Source: Ephydatia muelleri
Taxonomy: Eukaryota; Porifera; Demospongiae; Spongillida; Spongillidae
Reading direction: 5' to 3'
Assembly (NCBI GenBank): GCA_013339895.1
Contig: JABACO010000020.1
Span: forward strand, 4,434,542 to 4,498,541
Length of the DNA stretch: 64,000 nt
The stretch's first letter is position 1. Every line of letters starts with the position of its first letter. The notes beneath the pieces are model-generated. The model saw nothing but the letters and a program-made list of their open reading frames with translations. It ran no database searches and was not told where the DNA came from. Below are positions 9,248 through 24,200 of the stretch, in pieces. The translations under genes and the position numbers were made by a program.

Positions 9248-12200
9248 TGTTTTTTTTGTTTTTTTTGTTAAGAGCCCGTCTGTGTTTTTATTCATCTTGC
9301 TAGTGCTTGCAGTATATAAAAATATTTTGAGTATAGAAAGAGAAGCCTACAAAGTTATTGTTCGTTTAATAGCACATGGGTGAGCATGAGAAGGCACACT
9401 TGGATACCTTCACTTCCCTGATGCGTGAACGACGAGTGCGCCCAAGTGCTCTTCTTCCACTGTGGAATATTGCCGGATACGCCCTTGGTACGTGTGTACA
9501 GTTTATGTATGCTAGAAGTGGAATAGAAAAACACATGGAATGTAGATGGTTTTATGTATATTTAAATTATGACTAAAAAACTCTAATATGTTAAACACTA
9601 GTCAATTTTTGAATCATCAAATTAGTTGTATCAAAACTATTGTAGCTTCATTAAAAACATTGATTATTCTTGCTATTGTAAACATTTTATTAGGGTTACT
9701 TTAGTCACAATATTCAAACTGCTAATAGAATAATGTAACTGACATTAATTGCATGTCGCAAATCTAATTCAATCAATAGTACAGGTCAAGGTTTGGATTT
9801 TAACGGCTAAATTAGCACTTTCATTTCTTCTCTATGTCTACACCATTCTTAATGGTGCTATCTCCTATTTTAAATAAGTTTCCCTCATTGTGAGATACCC
9901 TATATATGTGTGTGCATGTACATGTAAATGCTGGTGTTTGCACATTACCATCAGTATGCATATTTTGGTACGCAGTGTGTCGCAAAATATGTAGGCACCC
10001 ATACGTGTAGCCTGCCAGTACAGTGGGCCTCAGATGAAACTAGTCTCTCTTATTATTTCAAAAAGAATACATGATAGAACATTCATGCATGACTTTGCTT
10101 TGTGTGAAGTGTTCCAGTGTACTTGTTACTTCTCTACTTTTCATGTGGGCACTTATTAAATCATTTATTGTGAAAGAGATGTGTGTGTTTTTAAGGCTTT
10201 TGATTTCAACCTTGAATGAAATAAAAAAACAATCACGCCATTTATAATTGCTAGAGAGCAATAAGACACATGTCTCCAAAAGTACAAAACATAACCATCT
10301 GCCATTGAATGTTTAGACGCTCATATTACATTTAAGATGTCAAAATCATTTTTGTCATTTGCCAGTAACAATTAGTATTGTTGGTAATCAGCAATCATTA
10401 ATAAGCCATGAGACACCTACTATGCATAATAATGTATGTGCCCTTGTTTATCATGTCCTAGTCTGAAGGCAGTCTCAATTGACACATCCCAAGAGTTCAC
10501 TGGCACCAACCTAACAACTTTATGTTGTTTATAATAGGTTGCTGGAGTCCTTCTTTAATGCTCAAAATAAGTTATCGAAAAAATTTAGTTCAACTCATAC
10601 GCCAAGGATTTTGTATGGTTGGTGGCATGTTTTTACATGACTCGGCTCCAAGGCAGCTGATTCCATCATCACACTCACTTCAGTAAGGTACTTATGTTAA
10701 GTGTCGATGTGACAGTGAGATCAAAGACTGCTGGTCTGCTCGTTACCAGTTGAGGATAATGATGTCAACTGGATGAGTGTGCTACCTTTCGCCATAGACC
10801 ACTTCCAGCTTCTACCTGTGGACCTAAGCATGCCCGCCTGCAAGACCTTCTCAGCCCCCACTTTGCAGGCGACCCCAAATTGAAAGAGCTGGAAGAAAGA
10901 TGAAGACTTCTCCTTTGACAGGGCACATAAGCACTTACCAGTGTAAGCAAGTAACTTACCTCCAGCCAAGAAAACTGATACAGGTAGTGGAACCTTGCCT
11001 GAAACCAGAAGATTGACCACACTCCTGAGGGAAGAGGCAATGGGGAGTGGGAAGAGGGATGGAAGCAGCATCAAGCAAGTGTTGGGCAGAGAGGCCCGAG
11101 GGCCCTGCTCCAGAGCCCTTTGGAAAGGAATCTCAGGACACAAAGGATGTCAAAATCTGGGTTGAGTGTCAAGGGTACTGGATTGTAATGAGCAATCACA
11201 GGAGGGAGGGCAAGGAGGATGTTTGACCTGCAATAGGTGCCAGGTGTTGTCATTGAGGGGTGCTACACCATCTGAAAGGAGCATCTGACAGGCTTTGCTC
11301 ATCAAGCCTGAACGACCAAGGGATACTGCCGAATTGATTCTCTTTCTATGGGTGTTAGATGGATTGGTGTCAGCCTTGGAGGCGGTATGATGGTGTGGTT
11401 AAGAGCCATAGCCCAGAGAGTAGACAGGTCGTTGCTGAGCCACATGTTGCATAGAGATTTGATGGGCATGTGTGGAACATGAGTTCCTCTGTGCGCAATG
11501 GATGGAAGAACACATTTAGGTAGCATGATGAGTTTGAGCCATGATTCCTCTGTGTTCTTAAGAACCACCTCACGTAGTGCCGAAGGCAGGGCTCTAGCAA
11601 AGGCAGGCCTTGCTTTGGATGGAATGAAACGCAGAGTTGGATGATTTAGTTGACAAACCTGTTCAAAAGTTGGGAGGTCGTGAGTCGAGGCTGGGTGAGT
11701 AGGCAAGTGAAGGGCGTTAATGATTGATGATTGATTGCAACGACCAGGGTGGGAAGCACGATGAGAGTGCTCAAGAAACTAACTGGTAGCAGTTGGGACA
11801 AATGAACAAGCTCCGTTCCATCAGCCAGGCAGAGGGTATTTCACCAGGAAGAGCACCCTTTGCATGGAGAGACATGTGGTTGTGCCGCATTGAGGGGGTG
11901 ACTCTTGCTTGACAACCCTCCACAATGCATTGCTTCCTGGAAGGGATATCTGGGGAAACCTGATGGGTTGAAGTGCTGACCACATGTGATGGACCAGGCA
12001 GTTGCTCAGTGTTGAGGCAGACGAACCGGAGGAGTTGTAGATGATTGGTGTGAAGTTAAAAGTGAGCACGGGGCCCGCGGAGACAGCAATGATGCGGTCA
12101 ACGCTGGAGATGGCCGCGTTCTTACGGTGAGTGAGCATGGCGAATTTACAGACCCCTGGTGCGGCAAAGCAGCTCATAGAGGGCGAGGAGATGAAGAAAG

Positions 12201-15200
12201 ATTTAGACGAATCCCCAGTGTAGTGTTGGAGGTTTGTGATTCCTCGGAGGGATGAGGCAGTGAAGACAGCTGCTGTCAGTGCAAAGGAGCTGGCGCCTGC
12301 TGTTCAGTAGAGAGAGGCGATGATGACTGCTGTGGAATTGATAGACGATGAGATGGGGACAATTGTGAAGAAGGTGGCGATGCAATGGAATTGTGGCACC
12401 TCCCATGCCTGGCAGGTGGCAACCGAAGCAAGGAAGCTTGGTCTTGGCACGCACACAGAATTTGCACCGGGCTTTGACTCCGTTACAACAGCAGCATGGG
12501 GATGATTTGGAGCTGTCCTGGGACAAACCCGAAGACTCTTCGGACAGATAGATGTGAACCTGGACAACTGCGCGGGGGATCTTCGGATTTGGGTTCACTC
12601 TGACCTCATGCCATTATTATTATTACAGCAATACACTAATAATTTATTTATTTTTTTAATATTGGTTAAACATATACTGCACTTATAAGATACACAAAAT
12701 AAAAGTACTATTCAATAGAATACATGAAATACACATATTATTATTGAACATAAATTACATGTACGACGAAATAAAACCCCTAAGTAGTGTACAGCACACC
12801 AAAAAGACCCACAACACTCAAAGAACATCCCACCCTAACCCACATGTCTCAATTAACCCCCGTCTACTGACTGCAACAGCCTTGCACGGGATAGCATGGC
12901 TCTTGCATTACAACGGACTAAGGTCAGGTTAAGTCTCTGGTATATGGTCGTTGTGGCTTTGGACTTGCTGCACTGTAACTGCAAAGCCAGGCAGGGCTGC
13001 AAGGCGAGAAAACAAACTATGTGCTTCTTCCCCCCAGCACCCATAAGACTCGACCGCTAAGGGAATGCAGACCCACCCCAGCTCCCTGCACTTAGGGTCA
13101 TTGGCATTGTGCTTGCGCACTTCGGCCTTACCCGCTGCTGACCCACTTGTAGCTCCCGCTTCAATCAATGTATTGGAGTTAAGCGGTGAGACTACAGTTA
13201 GGTCAAAGGCAGCTGGCTTGCCAAGTGTCCAGTTGGAGACCAGAAAGTCTGCTGGCCGGCTATTAGAAACATCCCCTCCCGATCCATACCCTACCTCCAA
13301 TTGACCACCCAGACGAGCTCTATGGCAGAATTGTGCAAATACATCCCTCAGGGCATTATGCCGTATCACTGCATCCCCTCCCCCTTTGCAGGTTACTGCA
13401 TGATGCCCAAGAGGGTCTAGCTGATGGTCGTGGCAGTGGGGACAACGTTGCTGTGGTGAAGTGTCCATCCCAAGCCACCATTTCAATGCCACCTGGAACT
13501 CTTCCGGCTCCATGCAGAGATTGAGTCCCCTGGATGGAATCACCGCAAGCCAAGAGGAAGCATGGCGAGATGACGCTGACAACAAGCGGGCACGGTTGGC
13601 TGGAGTTGAGGTCGCACACAACTGATCAAACTGATGGTTTTCAATTCCAGCAGATAACTTTTTTTGGCTCGACCCTGACTCTAAAAGCGAATTATCTGAT
13701 AAAGAACTTGCCTGAGGAACCAAACTATTGTAAATGCTGACTGCTTGCGTAGAAAACTCATCCAGGGGATTTGAATTACTGGTTTTGATCACAGATGCCA
13801 AGTAAGCCGCTGAGCAATGCAGCTCCAACCTACCGAGGCCTAGACCACCCCTACTAAGGCTCAACTGCACTTGCTGCCAAACTGCATCCGAAGCATCAAT
13901 TCCTACACAATCTGAGAAGTAACATCGAACCTCCCCATCAAATAATGCTAGTCCTTCTGACACCAGAGAAGGAGGAGTGGAGCATGCTACATGGACCAAT
14001 TTACAAAATGATGCACACTGCCGTAAGAGGAGCAGTGCAATTTGAGGGTCTATTGAACCCACCTCCGCCACCTGGGATAGCAACCTCACTGCCTTGGCCT
14101 GCTTTTGAGCCAGAAATTTGGCACAAAATATTAGATCCCCAATAGGAGCCCCTAAAATCTCTACATTCGGATCATGCTGCCTCTTCATGTCCGCTGGAAA
14201 GCCTTCCAAAGAGCCTTGAGAAATAAGCTCACATTTGGTAGCATTGATCCTAAGCCCCATGGGGGGACCAATCTGTTGAATGAGTTGGATAGCCCGCTTA
14301 ACTGCGTCTGTAGGACCTGCAAGGGTGCCATCATCCAGGTACCATCTATTGAATAAGAGATTGGAACACTCCTTGTCAGCCGCAATAGCCCGAACCAGCT
14401 TTTGTAGAACCAGAGAAAACAGGAGAGGGCCCAAAGGATCTCCCTGATGGACACCTTGTTCTGACCCAAGTGTGCCCATTGGGTGCCACAATGTGGGATG
14501 TTGTCCATAGCACCAGTAAACCCACCGAAACAGTTCCGGGAAGTGAGTCGCACACTCTTCTAGCAGGGCCTGCCGCGATACTTCATTAAAGGATTCTTTA
14601 GATCCACATTACAGGCAACAAACTCCCTATCCCCCCAGTGTTCTGAAATACAGCGACGAAAACCATGCACCAGCTTTTCAGCCCCTGCTGGGTAAGCCAC
14701 ACCCAACTGAAAAGGAACTCAGAGGCTTTGGCTCTAGAAATGATGCAGGTAATAATTACAATTATTATTAATAATAACAACCTAACAATCCAACTACATT
14801 TTAAACTACTAACTATTATTTAATTAAAGTCTGCCAGCACCATATTCCTAGCTACAATAGCCCTTGCGATGGCTCTCACCAGGGGGATATTCAGCCTCCC
14901 AAACATGTCATTTATCACCCTGGCTTTGTGGCATGATGGTCCAAGGCTAGGTGTGTGGCGAGTAGAGTGAAGGTTGGTCTGGCTTCCTCACCCCAGTTAC
15001 AATAGGTTTCAACTGCTAGAGGCACACACACCCAGCCCAACTCAGCACATTTAGGGTCATTGGCTGCATGTTTTCTTCTTTTTGCAGCAGCTCCCACCCT
15101 CTGGCTTGTCTCAGCCAGAATAGCAGGGGAAGAGGAGATGTTACCGTGATGTCAAACGCAGCCGGTTTGCCTTGTGCCCAATCCCTCACTAGCACAGCAG

Positions 15201-18200
15201 CTGGCCAAGAGTGTGACATATCAGGTGTAAGACCACTGCCACCCTCCACCTTTAGCACTCAAATGGGCTTGATGGCAAAACTCAACAAAGGCATGCCACA
15301 GGTGGTTATGGCAGAGAACCACATCACTCCCTTGCCTACATGTAGCTGCATGGTGACCTAATGGGTCCAGCGTTATGTCACTGCAAAGAGAACATGGAAA
15401 CCCCCCAGAGGTGTCCACACCTAACCACCACCGATTGCTATAGAAAACTCATTAGGGTCCAAGTGCACACCTAACTCCACTGTAGGCACCACAGTAAGCC
15501 ACGAAGATGCATGAGGAGCTGATGCAGAAAGAAGGCGAGCTTTAATTTTTTTCATAAAAATAATAATAATTTTTACAATTATTACATATAATAACATCTA
15601 CACACAGACAAAACAACAAATCAATAAGATGGGGGCATTAACCTGGTTAGGATGGATGTGGCATTTGCCCTAACCAGTTGTAAGTTAAGGCGTCCATACA
15701 TGTAAATGTCATTCATGGTTACAGATTTAGGTTTGCTGCTCAGGGTGGCAATTCTTGAGGCAATTGTGGAAAACAGTTGTGTGGCTCCTTTACCTCATGC
15801 CCCATAACTTTCAGCCACTACAGGAATGCAAACCCAACCCAGCTCAGAACACTTGGGTTGTCTCTTGATGTTTTCTTGCTTCAGTGGTGAGTGTGCTGTG
15901 GATGGGGGTAAGGTTGTTGCCAACCTCTACCTGCACTCCAATGTGGGCACGGTGACACACTTCCACAATGCAGTCACAAAGTCTGTTGTGCCTGGTGACC
16001 ACATCTCCTCCATGTTTACATGTGACAGCATGATGGCCTAGATGATCGAGTGCACTTCCAGGGCACAAGGAACACTGAGAACCCCCTGAGGTATCTAAAC
16101 CAAGCCACCACTTTGGAGCAGTCAAATGTAGCCCAAGACCCTCAGAAGGAATGACAGAAAGCCAAGAAGCAGCAAAGGGAGACGAAACTGAAAGTAGATG
16201 AGCCCTGTTGAACAATTTAGCAGTAGGTTGAATTGGTTATCCAGTTTCTCAGAAAGAGCCTTCTATTATTATTTTTATTTATTTTTATTTTATTTTTGTA
16301 ATTGTGACCAAATAATTCAAGACGAAAACAAAAGGATTTTTACACATTATATTTATTTTTATTATGTATTTTTTACGCAAGAAACAACGACGACTAATGA
16401 AGGTCCAGTTCTTGACAGCAGAGCTCTTGCACAGGACCTCACCAAAGTGAGGTTGAGTCTGCCATTAATGGAAGCAGTGGCCTGGCACCTCATGGGTATG
16501 ACTAGACAAGTGGCAAGACGCGATAGTGTTTCCCTGGCCTCACCACCCCAGCAGCCATAGGTCTCCACTGCTACAGATGAAATGTAGGCTGCTGATGAGT
16601 GGTGTGAGAGGCTACGTAGACCCAGCCCACCCCTGCTAAGAGAGAGTTGGGCCTGTTGCCAAAGGCATCCTACTGCAGCAAAAGCATGATGAGTGTCATT
16701 ATCAAACAGTTGCAGTGCATCAGCCATAAGAGAGGGAGGTGTAGAACGAGCAAGATGTACCATCTTACAGAAACTGCCACACTGACGAAGGAGAAGCAGT
16801 GCCACCTGAGGATCCATAGAACCAACATCCTCCAACATGTGCAGAAGCCCCTGGGCCTTTGCACGTTTCTACCAATTGGAGCACCTAGGATCTCAAAGTT
16901 GAGTACTGTTGAAGACTTCATCTCAGACAGGAAGATGCTCAAATCGCCTGTACTGTATAATTCACATTTAGATGTGTTAACGAAAAGACCATGAATTATC
17001 ATACTGTTGAATACAAGCATACACAGAATATACAGTAGCATTATTAATATCATACTAAACACCTAGGAGCTACAGTTCAACTCTAAACAAGCACTATTAA
17101 TAAAGTTTAACCTGGAACACTTCTACTCAGGATGGCCCTAGCTATCGACTTCACTAGAGAGATATTTAATCATCCATTTATCTCAGATATAACCTTAGCT
17201 TTTGGGCAGTGCTGGGAGATTGAGAGAATGGAGGCTAGTCTTGCGAAGGTATTCTGGGCCTCTTTGCCTCAGTTCCCATAACTCTCTACTACAAGGGGAA
17301 TGCATAACCACCCTAGCTCCTGACACTTTGGGTTGTTGGAGGAGTGCATCTGGCACTCAGCTGTGTGGGCTGCAACACCAACTGAATGACACGCATCATG
17401 CAAAGTGGCAGGAGTGAGTGGAGACGTAACTGTGACATCGAAAGCTGCTGGTTTTGCCCTTTCCCACGCATCAACTAGAACATCAGCTGGCCTTTACCAA
17501 CCTCCACTCGTACAGACAGGTGAGCACACCGACAGAACTCTGCGAAAATGTTTCGCAGGCGATTGTGTCTGATAACCACATCACCACCATGTCTGCAAGA
17601 CACTGCATGATGTCCAAGAGGATCCAAAGTGATATCAGGGCAGAATGGACACACTGATTGTATTGAGGAGTTCATACCAAGCCACCACATCACTGCAATC
17701 TGAAACTCAGCAGGATCAAGCTGCAAGCCCTGCCCTACAGAAGGGACAACCAAAAGCCATGAACTAGCAAGAGGAGTAGAGGCAGAAAGAAGTCAAGCCT
17801 TATTAGCAGGAGAGGAAGTCATCAAGATTGACTGAAAAAGATGATCATCCGACTTCTTGCACAAGGCATGCTGGGAGATAGGAGAGGACAAAACCGACTC
17901 TACTGTGATGGCATCAGTAGGGGACACAAGGGCATTGAACTTTGAAATGGCACTCAATAAATGGCGATTGTTAAAACCTGAAGAACACAGAGATGAGATG
18001 AATGCAGCACATGAGTGATAAGATAGAGAGCGAAAGCCAAGCCCTCCAAAACTGAGGCTAAGTTGTGCTTGCTTCCAGTGATCATCCAGAATGTCAGCTG
18101 CTATGCAGGTAGAGAAGCAGCGTCTTACCTCCTCATCAAAGAACTGCAGGGACTCAAATGAAAGGCTAGGAGGAGTGGTTCTAGCTAGATGAACTAACTG

Positions 18201-21200
18201 CCACAGATGCGAAGAAGAGAAGCTCCAACATGAAGATCAGCTGCAGCCACCTCTACTAAAGCAGAGAGCAAAACCTTTGCCTTGAAACATTTCTCCACTA
18301 TGAATACAAATAGTCACCTATTGGTACCCCACGGATCTCTAAGTTAGGCTGAAATAGATGACTTCACAGCAGGTGGAAACAAATGGTTGCCTTGGGGACT
18401 GAAAACTTCACACTTAGACACATTGATGAAAAGTCCCATATAAGGTCCCAGTTCTTCAATAAGATGCAAAGCACGTAAGACTGCAGAACGTTTACCTGCA
18501 AGCACACCATCATATAAGTACCAGACCTGAAGCAGAAGATTTACACATTCATCATCTGCATCTATGGTGGAAATGAGCTTCTGAAGGACTAGAGCAAACA
18601 GCATGGGCCCCAGGGATCCACTTGCTGAACACCAGATTGTGAACTTAAATGGCCCATAGGATGCCACAATTCTGGGTAAGAGCCATAACACCAAGACACC
18701 CAGGGCAAGATTTCAGGGGAAAAAACTGAGCATTCATCAAGGACTGCCTGTCTTGAAACCAGATTTAAAAGCATTTGTCATGTCCACTTTAAATATGACA
18801 AAATCCTCATCCTGCCTCCAATGCTCTTCTATACAAATTCGTAAACAATGAACAACCTTCTCAGCCCCTGCCTTACAAGCCACTCCAAACTGTAATGGTT
18901 GGGAAAAAAAACATGATATTTTCTCCTTGAGAGTGGCACAAATGCACTTTCCAGCCAACCTCCTTAGGGATTCTCCCACGACAATTGGTCTGATATCTGG
19001 AGGAGAACCTTCCTTATTCTTGTTTAGGGCTATTAGTCTATCACCAGCCATGAATTTAGACACTGCTTGAGGAGCCTTTCCTGACACCAAGAGGTTCACC
19101 ACTTCTCTACTAAGGGAGGAAGTGATCAGAGTTTGAAGTGGGACAGATACTACATCCAAGAGATGTTGAATGCATAGACCTGATGGTCCTGCTGCAGTGT
19201 CTTTGGGGAAGGATCTCAAGACAGCTCCAATATCAAAGCTTGAATCAAGTGAAACAGAGCCTGTAAGAACACTTGGAATGATGGGAATGTCAGCTGTTGG
19301 ATTCTTGGCCTTTAATAACTGCCAGTTTGTTTCGTTGTTAGGCGCAATGCCACTAGACAGCAGGGTCCGGCAAGCTTTCCCCAACATCCCACATCTACCA
19401 AAAGATACCGCCATGTCAACTGGTTTGCCAGGAGTGTTCTGGTTCTTTGAGGATGTATCCCTCAGTTTATTAGCCTGACCTTTAGCCAAGTTCCAAAGAC
19501 AAATCAAATCATTGTTGGCCCACAAATTGCACAGAAAGTCTATTGGCTGCTGCTTTTCATGGCATCCACCACGCTTTGTAGAAGGCAGAACACACTTAGG
19601 AAGCATAAATAATTTGAGCCATGCTTCCTCTGTATGACACACCTCAAAGCCGAAGACAGTGCTCTAGCAAACACTGGCCATGACTTAGATGGAATGAACC
19701 ATAATGTGGGGAGATTAAGTTGACAGACTTCTTCAAAGGTGGGGAGGATCACAGCTGGTTGAATGTTGAAGGACATATTATTGGAAATAGAAGGCTGATT
19801 TGTTATCTGAGATTGCGTAGCCTCAGCACCAGAGCATTTCCTGGAATGAGAAGACATCCTTGAGTTGGTAACCAGCTGGGAGCAATGGGGGCATTTGTAC
19901 GAGTCATTTTCCTCTAGCCATGAGGTAGTAACCACACCTGATAGGATACCTTGAGCATGGAGAGACATATGAGCACGCCACATGGAAGGGGCAATAAGAC
20001 CTAAACACCCCTCCACAACACATTGCTATTATTATTTTTTCAATAATAATTATTATTATTACAGCAGCAGAATACACGAATGGGAATAAATGCACCTAAG
20101 TCTAAATGTATAACACTATTTTATACAGGAGTAAACAATGTATATCAGGCTACATCGTTATTCTTATGACTAATACACTATATACATATATAGAGTAACT
20201 AAAACAAATTGCATGCTCTGCTTAGGAGAGCTCTGGCATTGCACCTCACCAGGGTTACGTTTAGCCTTCCATAGATGTCTACCAAGAGCTTCGACTTCTG
20301 GTGTCCTATGCCAAAGGACAGGCGCGATGCCAAATGGGAAAAAGCCTGCCTGGCTTCAAGACCCCAGTTCCCATAGCTCTCCACAGCAAGAGGGATGCAT
20401 TTCCATCCAAGGGTATCACACTTGGGGTCATTCGCCTGGTGCTTCCTCTGCTCTGCCAGTAGTGCAGCTGTTCCTGCCGTAACGCTTGATTCATGAAGTG
20501 ACACAGTTGTAAGAGGAGATGTCACTGTTACATCAAAAGCGGCAGAGCTTCCACCTATCCAATTGTTCACTAGGGCATCCGCAGGACGAGACCTAGAAAG
20601 GTCAGGGGTAAGTGCACTACCTGCCTCGATCCTCACTCCAAGGTTTGCCTTGTGGCAAATATCTACAAAGACATCTCGCAGCTGGTTGTGTCGGAGAACC
20701 ACATCACCACCTCGTCTGCATGACAGTGCATGATGCCCCAGGGGGTCCAAAGCTATTTCAGGACATAGCAGACAGCAGGAGGCTGTTGTTGTTTCTAAAC
20801 CCAGCCACCATGAAATAGCTGTGCACTTGGAGTAGCAACTCCTTAAATCCAAGTCAAGTATCTTCAGAGAATCAGCAGCCATGCTGGGGGGGGGGGGGGG
20901 GGGGGGGGGAGGTTGATCTGGCTAAATGCACCATCTTACAAAAACCACTGCAAAGCCGTAGCAAATTAAAGGCCACCTGTGGGTCAATATCTGAAACATC
21001 TTCCAACATAGATAGCAACTTTGTCAATTCAGCACGCTTCGCAGGCAAAGAACCCAGTGCAGAAAAGATAGTCCCCAATAGGAGTACCAAGAATGTCTAG
21101 GTGTGGTACATGTGAAGCTTTCATAACAGGAGGGAACATGGAAATATCGCTACGGCTAAATAGTTCACATTTGGATAAATTGATGAAAATACCCAGTGGT

Positions 21201-24200
21201 GGACCAAGGTCTTCAATAATGGAGAGCGCCCGCAGAACAGCTTGTCTGGGGTCAGCCAGCACCCCATCATCCAAGTACCATGCCTGAAGGATGAGACGAA
21301 GGCAGTCATCATCTACATCGATGGTGGCAATGACCTTGTGTAGAACCAAAGCGAAAAACAAAGGGCCTGATGGATCTCCCTGCTGCACACCTGCCTCAGA
21401 AGTGAGATGTCCTAGGGGGTGCCACAAATAAGGGTGGGAACCATAACACCACCTTGCCCATGGAAGGAGTTCTGGGAAAAAGGTGGAGCATTCAGATAGA
21501 AGAGCCTGCCTGGAAATAAGCGTTTCTCATATCTGCTTTCAGGACAACAAAATCTTCATCACCCCAGTGTTCTTCAATGCACTTTCGAAGGTCCGTGTAC
21601 CACTTTTTCTGTGCCATGTGAACAGGCTACACCAAACTGATGGGGCTCAAAAAAACTGGACACTTTATCTTTCACTAAAGAACACAAGCACTTTCCTGTT
21701 AGCCTTCTGAGAGTTTCCCCAACAGCAATAGGCCTGATATCAGGTGGAGAGCCATCTTTAAACTTGTTCAAAGCAGTGAGACTTCCGCCCGCTAGAAATC
21801 TGGCAACTGACAATGGAGCTTTGCCTGCTGCAAGGAGGTTGACAATATCCCTCAGGGATGAGCCAATGGAAATTAGAAGAGGGATTTGTGCAGCATCAAT
21901 TAGATGTTGTACCCTGAGGCCTGAGGGGCCAGCAGCAGTGCCCTTCGGGAAGGAGAAAAGGATGGGTAGGATGTTGAAATCAGGACCTAGAGAGAGTGGA
22001 GTGCAAGGAACATCTAGAGGAGTGGGTAGAGGAGAGCCAGGGTGTTTTGATTTGAGCAGCTCCCAGGTAGCATTATTGAGGGGAGCAAGCCCATCAGATA
22101 AAAGTATTCTGCAGGCTTTTCCATGTAAACCGATCTTTGCTAAGGATATAACCAAATCTGACAGACTCTTAGAGTTCCTATGCTTCTGCTGTGATGGGGC
22201 TTTACGGTCATTGGACCCTGCAAGGTTCCAGAGGGTACTAAACTCATTCTTTACCCAAAGGTCACACAAGACTTATTATCATCATTATTATTATTATTAT
22301 TATTAATTAAACAGTAGCATGTACCAATAACATAAACAAAATGAAATCACGAGGGAGTCCTAAAGCTAAAGTTTTTAACCCTCTGGGGTCTGGGTGCCGG
22401 CACGTGAAAGTAAGGCCCTGGCTGCGCAGCAAACCAAAGTGAGGTTGAGTCGTTGGTAAATGCTGACCAAGGCTTTGGACTTGCTGCAATGTAGCTGTAA
22501 GGCCAGCCGAGCTGCTAGACGAGAGAAGGAGTCCCTGGCTTCTGTTTCCCAGCACCCATAGGTCTCGACAGCCAGTGGAATGTATAACCCACCCCAAGGC
22601 CCTGCACTTGGGGTCGTTGGAGGTGTGTTTGCGCATCTCGGCCATCCAAGCTGCAGAACCACCAGTGACCTTCACTTCGGGCAAAGGAATAGGGTTAAGC
22701 GGAGAGGTCACTGTGATATCGAAAGCAGCTGGTTTGCCTAGTGGACCAATTGGGCACCAGGTAGTCGGCTGGCCGGCTTCGGGAACCATCAGCCTCAGTC
22801 CCTCCTCCCACCTCGAGTTGACCACCCAGGTAAGCCCTGTGGCAGAATTGGGCAACGACATCACGCAGGCTGTTGTGGCGCAGGACAGCGTCCCCGCCTC
22901 CCCGGCACGTTAAGGCATGGTGACCAAGAGGGTCTAACTGGTGGTCAGGGCAATGAGGGCACCGAAGGTGTGGTGACGTGTCGACGCCCAGCCACCATTT
23001 GAGGGCCACCTGGAACTCGGCTGGGTCCATGTGCAGGTTGAGGCCCCTAGCTGGGATGACCGACAACCAGGATGAAGCGTGGACCGAGAGCAGGCGAGCA
23101 CGGTTGGCAGGGGTAGCAGCGAGGAACAGCTGGTCAAATTGGTGGTCTTCAATCCTGGCGGATAGGTATTTTTGACGAACAGTTGAAGTCTGCAAAGATT
23201 ATTATTATTACACAGATAATTCAATACATACATACACATACACTAAGTACAACTAAACTACTAATAGCAAGTTAGGAGGGTGGAAGCTCCATGGCCAGGA
23301 TGGCTCTAGCAATGGACCGAACCAGGACCACATTCAACCGGCCATAAATTTCAGCCACAACTACTGCCTTGGGGGAGGACTGGTGAATGGCTAGGAAGGA
23401 TGCCAGCCTGGAGAAGGTATCATGTGCCTGCTTGCCCCAATTGCCATAAGTCTCCACTGCCAATGGGATGCAGGACCAGCCCATGATAATGGCAAACTGG
23501 TAAATTGTTGGGTGGCTTTCCATCGATGGGCTCTCCTGCACTCCACTTATAGCAGCTTCAAGAAAGGATATCGATTTTGGAACCCAGAGAAAAGGAAATG
23601 TGTTGTTCGGAAAGATGTTGTGTTCAATGAGATTTTCACATCGATGTGCTCTTTCCATCAATTGTTGGTTTTTAAATAAACCCTCGCATCGATGAGGGAC
23701 TTTCACATTGTCAAGAAGGCACAAGGGTCAGCAAGATGGGTAAGTTCTCCATATTCATCACGAAACCTCTTCGGGGGAATTCCAGCTGTTGAACGCGTTG
23801 TTTTCCTCAAAGACAAAGGGGCTAGGGATAACCGAAAGCCAAGCTGCAGCATGGGGGATGAGGCTGACAGCAGGCATGCCCTATCTGACAATGGTGAACT
23901 GTCAAACAGCTTTTTAAAATGATTGTCTTCCAATTTGCTTGAGAGGTCTTTTTGACAGCATGGTGTGTTAGACACCAACTCTATATTGATGGGTTTATCC
24001 AGTTCTGTACAAGAATATCAGCTGGACGACTGTGTCTTTTATCTGCCCCTAAACCACAACCCACTTCAAGCTGTCCCCCCAGACATGCTCAATGGCAGAA
24101 CTGCAAAAAGACATCCCTCAAGCTGTTGTGGCACAGCACGACATCCCCTCCACCTTTACACGTCACTGCATGGTGTACGATAGTAAATATAAGTAATACA

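Noticed and set aside
9138-9383. Frame with a poly-Val/Cys run
   Set aside because: It is the GT microsatellite of COQ7 intron 1 read as protein.
13065-13304. Plus-strand frames within the retrotransposon array
   Set aside because: Antisense shadows of the RT/endonuclease gene, repeated in each copy.
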